A DNA stretch of 64,000 nt from Trachythela sp. YZ-2020 (lineage: Eukaryota > Cnidaria > Anthozoa > Malacalcyonacea > Clavulariidae): contig JADLSH010000256.1 in assembly GCA_016169945.1 (NCBI GenBank), positions 992,001-1,056,000 on the forward strand, written 5' to 3'. Position numbers and translations under genes: made by a program. Below are positions 45,011 to 54,529 of this stretch, piece after piece; the first letter of the stretch is position 1, and each line of letters begins with the position of its first letter. The notes below the pieces were generated by a model. It was not told the origin of the DNA. It searched no databases and saw only the letters and a program-made list of their open reading frames with translations.

Positions 45011-45483
45011 GGTGTGTTTTCCCATGGAAGGTCACATATTTAAAGAAAAAATGCATGGCTGAAAAACTGAACAAAGAAAAAGTTATCGATCTTCAAGGAT
45101 CCATTCCAAAAAGACGAGAAAACATGTCATGCGAGTTTGTTTTTATCGTGCAATGTTTGCAATGAAACAAACATTATTGTACAAAACTATATCGGTTCAT
45201 ATATTGGTTAAATAATATTTATAATTCCTTGTTGTCTTTTGGAAAAGGTTTTTTAATAAATAATTAAATATTGTTCCTAAATTTAATAAATACAATGCCG
45301 GCATGATAGTTGTATTATTCATTTTATATACTGCTTGCCGAATATTTTAATTTTTGATTAAGTGCGCATACCATGTAAAATTATGATGATAGCAATGCAA
45401 TTGATGTTTTTGGAAATAAATATGTTTTTCGCATAAATCTTCGTAAATCCTTTTTTTAGTTATCCTCTTTTACTGTTCTTTTA
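45011..45483. other. Intergenic or intronic DNA, no feature seen
   Basis: AT-rich sequence without gene or repeat signal. Confidence 0.4.
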
Positions 45484-45595
45484 TACAGTTATAGAAACAC
45501 TTTGGGAGAACTCGAAATAGCGTGGTTGATTATTTCCCACTGATTATTTCTCGTTCTCCCAACTCCCAAGCGTGGTTCTATAACTGTATATTTTT
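45484..45595. mobile_element. Foldback element TATACAGTTATAGAAAC
   Basis: TATACAGTTATAGAAACACT followed by TTGGGAGAA is mirrored by TTCTCCCAACTCCCAAGCGT then GGTTCTATAACTGTATA. Arms of about 35 bases with an AAATAGCG...CGTTCTC centre. No coding capacity. Confidence 0.8.
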
Positions 45596-45713
45596 CAAAT
45601 ATTAATTAAAAGTGATAAAAATGAACCTAACTATTACTAAAAGAGCATGCTACTACAGAATCATGTTGTCTTAATTCTATAATTGAATAGAACACATTTA
45701 CATAATACATTAC

Positions 45714-47044
45714 CTGGATGGATTAGGTTTACCAGTGTAATCTCTAGCCAATGCAATATGTTTCGTACATTCTGCCACGAACATCTGTTCTTTTACTGTT
45801 TCAGTTTTTGTCTTTCCTAAAACCCTTACTTTAGCTTCAGCTTTAGCCAGACCCGAACAAACCATGCCAACTCCTGACCCTACAATCGCTCCTTTTAATG
45901 CATGTGTTGCAACCTCTCCAATGGATTTAGTTTCACCGTCAACTATGTATGACTCAACGTCAGACGGTATTGATGTTAGTACACCGTTAACTGATCCGGT
46001 CGCTGCTCCCGTTCCAACCATTTCACCTGCTCCTGCTTCTGCAATAGAAGCTACCGTATTTTCTATGCCAATCATTGCCGAAGTAATACCTGCGCACGCT
46101 CCACCAGCAGCAGCACCTAGAGCTGCGCCAATTGCAAAACTTTTCGCGTATTTTGTAATTTGTACGCCGTTTTCAATCGAATCATAACTGACTGTTCTAA
46201 TCGCACCTTGAATAGCCCCTCCAATCAATGCGCCAGTTGCCATGTTACCAGAAATAAAGATAGGAAACCCCAATCCGCCAGTAAATACAGTTATTAGAAC
46301 TCCACCAGCTACCATTGCAGCGCTAAACACCAAAAGGCCGATCCTTTTCCATTTTTCGTTGTTTCCGTGAGCTTCGGGTGTAAATATAGCACTCCAGCGC
46401 GACTTGGTTAACCAACCACCACTGTAGTCCGTCAAATCATGGTACTTTGCTCTTTTCTCGCGGTCTCCTAAAATGCTGTATGCCATGATAATCTCTTGGG
46501 TGATGTGATGATCTGCTACATCTGGATTACGATCAGGATGAAATAGGAGCATTTGTCTATGGTATGCTTTCCTAATAATTTTATCCTGCTCTTCTACTGT
46601 CTCCTTTCGAACTTGCTTCATGTTCAGTTTTAGAACACCATAGAGATCTCTTCCGTATTCCACAGATGTTTCGTCGTCCATGTTTTTTCTTCTAACGCAG
46701 ATTTGACGTTCTTCTGGATATTCTTTTAAAAGCCTTTCGTCGACAACTGCCCCCTTGTCTGCGTTATCATAAACAAATATTAATTTGTCTTCGATCCATT
46801 TGTTTACAGGAAGTATGATCGTTCTTTTTTCCTTTCTCGGTCCATTTTGCTGGATCCTTAATTCATATTTGAATGCATTTTCGTCTCTATGAAAGTACTG
46901 CTTTCCAGGTTCAATACTTTCCTTCTTCATCGACAACCAGCAAATGGGATCCGATTCAAAGTACAGGAAAAGAAACACCGTTGCATTGTTTGTTCTATTT
47001 TTAACGAGGATGGCTTTGTATTCAGGCACACGTGAAGATGCCAT
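45714..47044 (-). CDS. DnaJ-domain protein with glycine-rich hydrophobic region, first exon
   Basis: 444 codons from MASSRVPEYK (ATG at 47042-47044); an in-frame ATG at 47131 would add a 29-residue hydrophobic leader and cannot be excluded. Residues ~1-125 form a beta-rich N-terminal domain. The J domain spans ~133-203, DLYGVLKLN...AYHRQMLLFHPDRNPD, with HPD at 169-171, the motif that stimulates Hsp70 ATPase. From ~234 to ~420 the chain is Gly/Ala-rich and hydrophobic (VAGGVLITVFTGGLGFPIF, IGAALGAAAGGACAGITSAM), suggesting membrane or oligomer association. The exon ends CCATCCAG before GTAATG (45714), so translation continues elsewhere; 29638-29269 fits in phase and in family. Co-chaperone role is inferred from the J domain. 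Confidence 0.85.
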
Positions 47045-47548
47045 AGTTAAAAATATCACTAAAAATAAAAACCATGATATAGAATTTGATGGGTACAAAT
47101 ATTCATCGTCCCATAGATATACAAAATGCATGTTTATAAGGGAACGGCACTGGAGCAGGACAAAACTACCTAAACAATGCTATAAGAACTTCGACGTTTG
47201 CGCGAAGGCCCTTCGTCTGGAAGTTAGTAGCGTGGGTCGGGGAAACCATGTGCTTCTATAGTGAATACAACAGCAATCACGTGATAAAATCAAACCAACC
47301 AGATGGATTTAATCAAACAAACTATAAACAAAATACGGAAAATCTTATTACAACTTCATCTTGTTTTTAACAATTTGGAGCTTTTATTTCAAAATATTCT
47401 GTCCAGAAATTTTAACCTTTAAGGGTTCTCATTAGGAAATAATAATAATGATAATGTACTGTTCATTAAAAATTCTGAAGCTAAAATATTTAAAGAACTG
47501 CAATTACGTAAAATACTATTGTTTATATCTTCTTTTTGTTCTAGTATA
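47045..47548. other. Upstream region of the DnaJ gene, duplicated elsewhere
   Basis: The part from about 47150 to 47330 (ACTTCGACG, GAAGGCCCTTCG, AGTTAGTAGCGTGGGTCGGG, ATCACGTGAT) has an inverted second copy at 52665-52780 plus 53287-53345. It therefore holds either the duplicated promoter or an older dispersed repeat. ATCACGTGAT is a perfect palindrome containing an E-box (CACGTG). Confidence 0.55.
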
Positions 47549-48058
47549 CAGGGTGTACCAAAGAAACCGCAAACTATTGAAAATAATCTATTGTTAGAAT
47601 TTCAATGGCCGAGCACTAAGCTGCAGAGTGCAAAATATTGACAGGGTGCATATATTAAGTATTGACTTATTAAGAAATTAAAATATCTTTGTAATTTTCT
47701 GCCCTTGGGAATTTAAAGCAGCTTCGTAAATTCTAATAGAGAATAATTTTCTAAAAATGATAAAATTACAAATTATAATTAATGCTATGATCAGTTCGGG
47801 AGAAAATGGTTCAATTGACCACAGAACAAAGAGTTTTTATTGTGATAAATTATACGCAAACACAAAGTTCAACCGCAGTGCAAAACGCTTTTCAAGCAAG
47901 GTTTCCAGGTCGCAATCCACCTGCGCCAAGCACGATTTTGAGAAACGTTAACAAGTATTTATTTATGCATAATATTTACTTATGTCAATAATTTATGCAC
48001 TCGTGGGTTTAACTTAGTGCTAGGCCATTGAAATTCTAACAATAGATTATTTTCAATA
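47549..48058 (+). mobile_element. Tc1/mariner-type element fragment with transposase N-terminus
   Basis: Left end CAGGGTGTACCAAAGAAACC with TA before it. ATTGAAAATAATCTATTGTT and AGAATTTCAATGGCC are inverted at about 48018-48055. From 47806 the ORF reads MVQLTTEQRVFIVINYTQTQ, then FQARFPGRNPPAPSTILRNV, the helix-turn-helix start of an IS630/Tc1/mariner-like transposase. It stops shortly after, and no catalytic domain remains. Non-autonomous deletion derivative. Confidence 0.75.
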
Positions 48059-48270
48059 CAGGGTGTATAAAAAAAACCGCAACCACTTAATATTCTAAGA
48101 TATTCGCACAAATCAGCTAAACTAATAATGGTGCAGCTCACAACCGAACAACGAATTTTCATAGTTTTACAGTACAACCGAAATGCAAAACCTTTTTCAA
48201 GCAAGATTTCCTGATCGGGACCCTCCTCACAAAGCGACAATCTTGAGGAACGTCAGGAAATATTAGTGTC
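48059..48270 (+). mobile_element. Second, nested mariner-type copy, truncated
   Basis: A fresh CAGGGTGTATAAAAAAAACC end starts right after TA within the right inverted repeat of the preceding copy, in the same orientation. MVQLTTEQRIFIVLQYNRN and, after a frame slip, FQARFPDRDPPHKATILRNV repeat the same transposase segment. It ends at a stop near 48267 and has no right terminus. Confidence 0.75.
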
Positions 48271-49615
48271 GGGTTCCCTAGTCTTGAATCCGCGGCATTC
48301 AATTATGTAGCAGCAACTGTTCCGCGAGCATGGTCCTCCTCTCTTCTTGTCAGGTCTCGTCTCCGCGCTGCGACACATTAGACAGGCCACTTTACTGCAT
48401 GGCTCTGTCCAAGGATCTCTCACCAGTTTAGAAGATACTTTCTAACCCCTTTTCCCCGCAATTTTTACTCGCCATCCACAGTCTGTACCACTCCCCTCTT
48501 CCACCTTTCGTGACATGCTTGAAAGTCTACTACTAGGGATTTGGTCTTCAAACATTGGGTCTTGGCCGACAGTTTTTTCTCCTTTCTTTCATCGGCTAGG
48601 TAAGAGCGTGGCCTTGTCTGCTATCCTAGAGTTAATTTTTCATCCTTTCAAATGCTGTCAAGGCGCTGATAATAATCTTTTGTCGGTATCTGGCGCCGTA
48701 ATCGCTCGCTCACATCCTGGCTCAGAATTCCGACAGCAACTCGGTTCTCTTGGTATCTATGAAATCTAGTGAAGTGTTTCTCAGGAATTTCAGCGCTTAT
48801 TGTGTCAGTGTTCTCCTCTTCACGTTCTCGGGCATAAATAATCTCCCCTTGATCAGAAGCGGGTTAGCCATAGACTTGCGGTAGAATTTGTGGATGACTT
48901 TCTCTTTATAAACTCCGTTCACATCTTGCTGGTGAATCCACACCTTAAAATCAAGGGTGGGAGTTTCCCATCTTCATGCTGTCATGGTAAATCTTCTTTG
49001 AGCTGGAAAATTGGGCTGATCGAATTGCGCATATTCTTCAGTTTTCTCATGGAGCGGATGTTAGTTAGTGTCGCCTTATCTATTTCTGTTTCATCAGGCA
49101 CGATGACAAGCTAGCCTTGTCTACTTCATTCTAGCAAGTACCCAGTGGCAGTACCTTTGCGATATAATTTATAGATTACCGATATATCTATAATATAGAT
49201 AGAGGTTAACAGAGTTCTTCTGGTTAGGGCGAGGCTCTAGCGGAGCATTTATATACAGGCTATTGCACTGGACAGTTCGAGTCCAATCGTCCTCCCTGCT
49301 CCGTCTTTCTGCTTTCTGGTGATACCGCCAAACTAGTACAAATAGTGCCTCATCGCGGCCACGATGACCAACTCAAATACTTTCCCGAATACTCTTCTTC
49401 CCTCATCTCTGGTGGGTAATCGCCAGGGCAGGAAGAGTAGACCTTTTAGTTTTTGGTATTCTTCTCTGAACAACCTTCCCATTTTTTTCAGTAGTTGCTA
49501 TTCCGGTGTTTCTTACTCCTCTCCCTTCATTCTCTCTCTCTTGCCGGTAAGCTCTTCCATGCCAAGCTTTTTGATTTCTTCCGTCTTGAAGCAAAAGGAA
49601 GAAGTTGCCATAGCT
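48271..49615. other. Unassigned region, possibly decayed mobile DNA
   Basis: Less AT-rich than its surroundings, with several medium ORFs on both strands (48515-48769, 48890-49114, 49364-49651), none of which I recognise. Its place next to Penelope-like copies suggests retroelement debris. Confidence 0.35.
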
Positions 49616-50400
49616 TTTGTAATGTGGAAATCACATTACAAAATATATTAGCATGTAATAAAAAGCAAACAAAACAAGAATATAACAAAATATAGAACTA
49701 TGTATGAGATGAGATTAGATGTAGAATATCTGCTGTTGACAGGCATAAACAGATAGGAGTTAAATGTAAGAGAAGGCTCATTAACGGCGTGAGGATGAAT
49801 AGAGTCAACTTGGGAAATGAGGCGAATTTCTTGCCTTTTACTGCTATCATTGCTGCCAGAAATGGGAATTTTGCCATTAGATGACGACAAGGCCTGTGGC
49901 AGAAAGCTATGGACTAAAATTTTACGAATATTTTTACTACGTCGAAACGACATGCTCCAGGGTCAGTTTTCAAGATATGAAACTTCTTCTTCCTTATGAC
50001 TTCCCGTAAAAGGAATGAAGGAATGGTAACTGAGAACTAGGAGTATTTTGTTGTTGGGAACATTAGACACAGGTTCTAAGGTTTCAGATTGGTTTCACTA
50101 AGATTGGTTTACACTAAGGTTCAGATTGACGAATATGGAAGATCTTCGAAGAAGCAGTATCTAAGAGAAGGATTGGATAGCCGTGTTGGACAAAAAGTTT
50201 CCCATTTTCTGACTTTTGGCATGGAAGTCTTCATCTTCATTACAAATGCGGCGAAGACGAAGGAGCTGAGAGAAGGGAATTAGTTGTGGTTTAGGTAAAA
50301 GGAAGATAGCTATGGGAATACATCGGCTTGTAGAACACAGAAGTATCAAATCTATTGCTATTGATAGGTACAAGTATATCTAAGGACGCTGATGTCATTG
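49616..50400 (-). pseudogene. Penelope-like element, copy A, internally deleted
   Basis: Minus-strand pieces: FSQLLRLRRICNEDEDFHAK (the reverse transcriptase-to-endonuclease linker), SFRRSKNIRKILVHSFLPQA, and a C-terminal LISQVDSIHPHAVNEPSLTF. The same blocks occur in copy B at 50575-52520 on the plus strand. The GIY-YIG endonuclease segment is missing here. The 3' end TTTTGTAATGTGATTTCC lies at about 49616-49640. Copies A and B face each other in inverted arrangement. Confidence 0.7.
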
Positions 50401-50574
50401 ATCTCCCACGTTAACTGGATTGCTGGATGAAGTTATTAACAAAGTTTATAAACTTCTCTAAATCTTCACAGGAACATAATGCTGTGCCTAGATGGTCATC
50501 AACCTACCTACCAGTACGTATTGCTCGAAAATCGGCTTTTCCACATTATTACCACCTGATTACCTTTGTGGGGG

Positions 50575-51487
50575 CATTGATGACTGTTTTGGCACAGCAT
50601 CATGATCCCGTGGAGGGTTGGAGAAGTTTATTAACTTTTTTAATAACTTCCACCCAGCACTCCAGTTTACGTGGGAGAAAAGTGAGACCAGTGTATCGTT
50701 CTTAGATATGCTTGTATCTATCAATGGCGATAGACTTATTACTTCTGTGTTCTACAATCCGACTGACTCCCATAGCTATCTTCTTTTTACCTCTTCCCAC
50801 CCCAACCACACTAAAAGGTCTATTCCCTTCTCTCAGTTCCTTCGCCTTCGCCGCATTTGCAGTGAATCGAAGATGAGGATTTTCATACCAAAAGTCATGA
50901 TGTCCAATGCGGTTATCCAACCTTTCTCTTAGATAGTGCCTTTTCGAAGGCCTCCAATATTCTCCAATCTGAAACCCTTAGCAATATAGATATCCTGTGC
51001 CTAATGTTCCCAACAACAAAATACCCCTAGTTCTCAGTTACAATCAATTTTAAAGTAAGCGATGTCATTAGGAAGAATTTTCATATATCTTTAAAAGTGG
51101 CCTGAAACATCTTCCATTTTCTCCAATAACCCCTTAGTCTCGTTTCGACATAGTAAAAATATCCGTGAAACCCTAATCCGCAGCTCTCTTCCACAGGACT
51201 CGTCGTCACCTAATGGCACGTTCCCTTGTGATGTGAAGCTGTGTAAAACCTGTAAGTTTATAGATTCTTTCACTACAATTTTGGCACCAAAATCTAAGTA
51301 CAATATTAAGCACCATTTTACGTGCACCTCCTCTCATCTATCTACTGTATTTCATGCAGCAAATGAGGCATGCTTTATATTGCTGAAACTGGAAGATATT
51401 TAAGGACAAGGTTGGTGAGCATCGCCGTGCTGGTGCAAACAACGATGCTAAACAACCTGTTGCCAGACAATTTAACACTGGCAATCA
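50575..51487 (+). pseudogene. Penelope-like element, copy B: reverse transcriptase end and GIY-YIG
   Basis: In order: GIDDCFGTAS (catalytic Asp pair of the reverse transcriptase), KFINFFNNFHPALQFTWE, SFLDMLVSINGDRLITSVFY then NPTDSHSYLLF, SIPFSQFLRLRRICSE, later SFRHSKNIRETLIRSSLPQD, KLCKTCKF, and the GIY-YIG-type MLYIAETGRYLRTR with GEHRRAGANNDAKQPVARQF. The pieces are in different frames and separated by stops. This order is specific to Penelope-like retroelements. A LINE has inserted at about 51488; the element resumes at about 52380. Confidence 0.8.
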
Positions 51488-52250
51488 CAGTATTTATTTA
51501 TTTTTTACTTTACAACCATACAATACAAAAAAAGTCTATACAGTACATGCATGGTTGAAGGTGTGGTCAACAGGACATGGGTCCCATATGAAGACCAACT
51601 TGACAAAGGTTACAGAATATTACGGAATAGACATAAATTAATGACAAGGACAATACACATTTACATATTAAAGAAGCTTTAGGAACAACAGTTTAAATTG
51701 TAAGAACGGCATTTACAGCAAAGGGTTTTCCATGTGTGGGTTCTGTTTATATCAAAAGTAGAGTCTAATTTAGAAGAATAGTAAGTATTAAGTTGGTGCT
51801 TAAAGGAGGAAACAGGCGTACTGTTACGAATGATAGGAGAGAGATTGTTCCAGAGAAAGACAATTCGATTAAAGAACGAGTTTCTAAAAAGAGAAGTCCT
51901 GCAAGGATTTACTTGAAGCAAATTATCCTTGCATAAACGGGTGCGAGACAAGCGGTGAGAAGAAAAAGTAACAAAGGAGGAAATATCTAATTCGTAGAGG
52001 CCTTGTTTGCATTTGAAGAAAAAGATGAGATCCTTTATTTCTAGCCAGTACGATATAGGCAATAAATTAAGCTTTTTGAGGCGCTCAGGATAAGACAACT
52101 CGTAATCTTGAAGTATAAATCTGGTTGCACGTCTTTGAACACCCTCCAAGATCATGAGATCAGGTGAAGAAACTTGAGGTGCCCAGATCTCACTGGCATA
52201 AAACAGGTGAGATCGAACGAGTGCGAGATAGTTTTGACTGGTTCATTATT
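51488..52250 (-). mobile_element. 5'-truncated LINE inserted in Penelope copy B
   Basis: Minus strand: YLALVRSHLFYASEIWAPQV then SSPDLMILEGVQRRATRFIL, YPERLKKLNLLPISYWLEIK, FFNRIVFLWNNLSPIIRN, ending in NLNCCS at 51679. This is the C-terminal part of a non-LTR reverse transcriptase. The ORF is intact over 158 codons. The 3' tail is AT-rich (TAAATAAATA) near 51490. The insertion splits the Penelope endonuclease from its C-terminus. The 52250-52380 stretch may be more of the LINE or of the host element. Confidence 0.75.
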
Positions 52251-52379
52251 GAGATAAAGGAATGAATTGGGGGTATACTTTTTACGGGATATCCTTAGTA
52301 GGAATGTTTTTTATACATTAAATTTCAGTTGCCAAGACAGAGACCAGTTGCACATGGAATCTAGATCTACATAGTATTT

Positions 52380-52660
52380 TAGATATGAAAACTCTGTGTG
52401 CCAGTTCTGGCAACAATAATAACCGTAAAAGGAAAAAAAAATGCGTCTAATTTCCGAACTTGGCACCATTTATCCTCACAGCTTTAATGAGCGCTTCTCT
52501 TACATTTGACTCCTATCTGTTTATGCCTGCCATTTGCAGATATTCTACATCTCACCTCATCTCATTACATGGTTCCATATTTTCTCATATTCTTGTTTTG
52601 TTCGCTCGTTTTACATGCTAATATATTTTGTAATGTGATTTCCATATTTTGTGTATAATT
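52380..52660 (+). pseudogene. Penelope-like element copy B, C-terminus and 3' end
   Basis: The frame MRLISELGTIYPHSFNERFS matches the C-terminal block of copy A. The 3' region TCTACATCTCACCTCATCTC, TTACATGCTAATATATTTTG and TAATGTGATTTCC matches, in inverse, 49616-49750. Confidence 0.7.
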
Positions 52661-52664
52661 TGTT

Positions 52665-52780
52665 TTAATTAAATCCATCTGATTGGCAAATTTTTAATTA
52701 CGTGATCGCTTTTGTATTCATTCTAAAATCACATGTTTTTACCCGACCCACGCTACTAACTTCCAGACGGAGGGCCTTCG
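52665..52780 (+). repeat. Second copy of DnaJ upstream sequence, left part
   Basis: AATTAAATCCATCTGATTGG, ACCCGACCCACGCTACTAAC and TTCCAGACGGAGGGCCTTCG match the reverse complement of 47200-47325. It ends exactly where the 506-bp MITE begins. Confidence 0.8.
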
Positions 52781-53286
52781 CTCTCTCCTCCGCAGAGGTT
52801 ATTTATTATATCGTATTTATTATCTTGAAATCTTATATTAAGTTTCTTGTGAGGGGTGCTGTACAAAAATAACGAAGGCGCGGAAAACGGAAGCGAAGGG
52901 AGAATATAACCTCTGCCATATTTCTGTCGGTTTCTTGTACAAAGTGTCGTTTTCTTGTACATAGTGGTTGAACTACTTTATGTAAGTAGAATATAATATT
53001 TGATATTTTCCCGCGCTTACACTAGGTTACCTTGGTTACTGTACAAAGTACAATGTAAATTACATATGAAAATACAAAATAAGCTATATAGTTTTTCCAA
53101 TTTCCAAAATTCTAACCCCCCTGATGCGACCATTTTTGGTGAGAAATATGGCAGAGGTTATATTCTCCCTTCGCTTCCGTTTTCCGCGCCTTCGTTATTT
53201 TTGTACAGCACCCCTCACAAGAAACTTAATATAGGATTTCAAGATAATAAATACGATATAATAAATAACCTCTGCGGAGGAGAGAG
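52781..53286. mobile_element. 506-bp Mutator-like MITE with 145-bp inverted repeats
   Basis: Arms 52781-52925 and 53142-53286 are reverse complements with about one difference in 145 bases (start CTCTCTCCTCCGCAGAGGTT). GGGCCTTCG stands on both outer sides (52772-52780, 53287-53295): a 9-bp target duplication, typical of Mutator-like elements. The paralogous empty site near 47205-47215 has this word once. The core has no transposase. Confidence 0.9.
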
Positions 53287-53345
53287 GGGCCTTCGCTCGA
53301 CACGTCGAAGTTCTCATTGTATTTTTCAGGTAGTTTTATCCTACT
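53287..53345 (+). repeat. Second copy of DnaJ upstream sequence, right part
   Basis: GGGCCTTCG...ACGTCGAAGTTCT...CAGGTAGTTTTATCCT matches the reverse complement of about 47155-47215. Similarity fades after 53345, and no DnaJ coding sequence follows. Confidence 0.75.
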
Positions 53346-54529
53346 CCTGCGTTCACAACCTAAGGAAAATAGGCGGCATTGACAGACCATGCACGTGTGT
53401 AAAAAATCGATTACATGAGGGGATAAAGCCCGGTACGGTCCTTGTTAAATTGAAAATGAGGCACGGGTGCGCGGGAATAGAGTCCGCAGCAAAACCTGGC
53501 TTTGCCGATAAAACGCTTTAATAACGGATAGTTAAATTAATTATGCAACCTCAAAAACTAATTATTTTATATGTTTCGTAGATCATTACACCGAGTGATG
53601 ATATAAAATTTTAGGCACATACAAATATTTCTCTCTCATTTATAGACGTTTTAATATCTTACTGACGTCAGCAAGATATTAGGAAAAGGTCCGATAAAGC
53701 TATTTTGTATAACATATATTGTTGCATAAATTTTTGTTGTACATTTGTAGTGGTGTCATACCACTTTGCTACTTCATTTGGAATAGTGAATTTGAAATAC
53801 GGTTATATCTGAAGAATTACATTTTGGCCGCCATATTTGTGATCAAATAGTATTGTATATCTGACCTCAAACATAGCAGCAAAAAATGTGAAGCGCCTAT
53901 TTGAAAGAGTTGCAACCGAAATGTGACATTTAATATTTGGAACGGATAAATTAACACTAAAGTCTTTTGAAACGCAATAACAATTAATCAGTTACGTTGT
54001 TGGTAAAATAACGTTGTCAACGCTTATACGGAAAGTTATATTACTAACTTTCTGTGGACAACGGTGTTGCTTCAAACAGTTTAAGCTTGCGACCACCAAC
54101 TTGCTAATTTTTGTTTACGTTATAATCAATTTGCGGCGCTGTTCGACAGGCCGATGCACGAAGATTTTTTCAGTTATTATTTTTTCGGATCGATTTAAGA
54201 GTATAAAATGGATTACACCGCTCAATATCTTCTAAAGTATTTTTTTTAAATATACTTCTTGGTAATTACTTTTGTGTGACAACGAGAATATTAAAGCTTA
54301 AACAATTTCATGAAATAACACAGTAAAATTGCATATTTAGATTGCATCTATCTACTACATTTTCCCTTGTGCCATTATAACTTGTGCTTTAAGACACAAA
54401 CGACTGCTTGAGACTAAAATAAAATCTTAAGGATCAATGTTTTTAAAATTATTGAGCATAAAAATGGATTCCGTTTTTTTATACACCCTGTATAGCGTAT
54501 TTAACTCAATAGAATTAAATTTTGCATAT
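53346..54529. other. Intergenic DNA with a CRE-like palindrome
   Basis: No gene supported. A near-perfect 30-bp palindrome TAATATCTTACTGACGTCAG...AAGATATTA lies at 53652-53681, with TGACGTCA at its centre. A lone mariner-type end (TACACCCTGTA) lies at about 54483. Confidence 0.5.

Noticed and set aside
45864..46187. 107-residue plus-strand ORF opposite the DnaJ gene
   Set aside because: It is the antisense of the Gly/Ala-rich coding region, which suppresses stops on both strands.
49200..49300. tRNA-like sequence (GTTCGAGTCC resembles a B box)
   Set aside because: No convincing A box at the right distance, and no acceptor or anticodon stem could be folded.
53000..53521. 173-residue ORF
   Set aside because: Most of it crosses the right arm of the 506-bp MITE; the same sequence is read on the other strand at 52756-52962.
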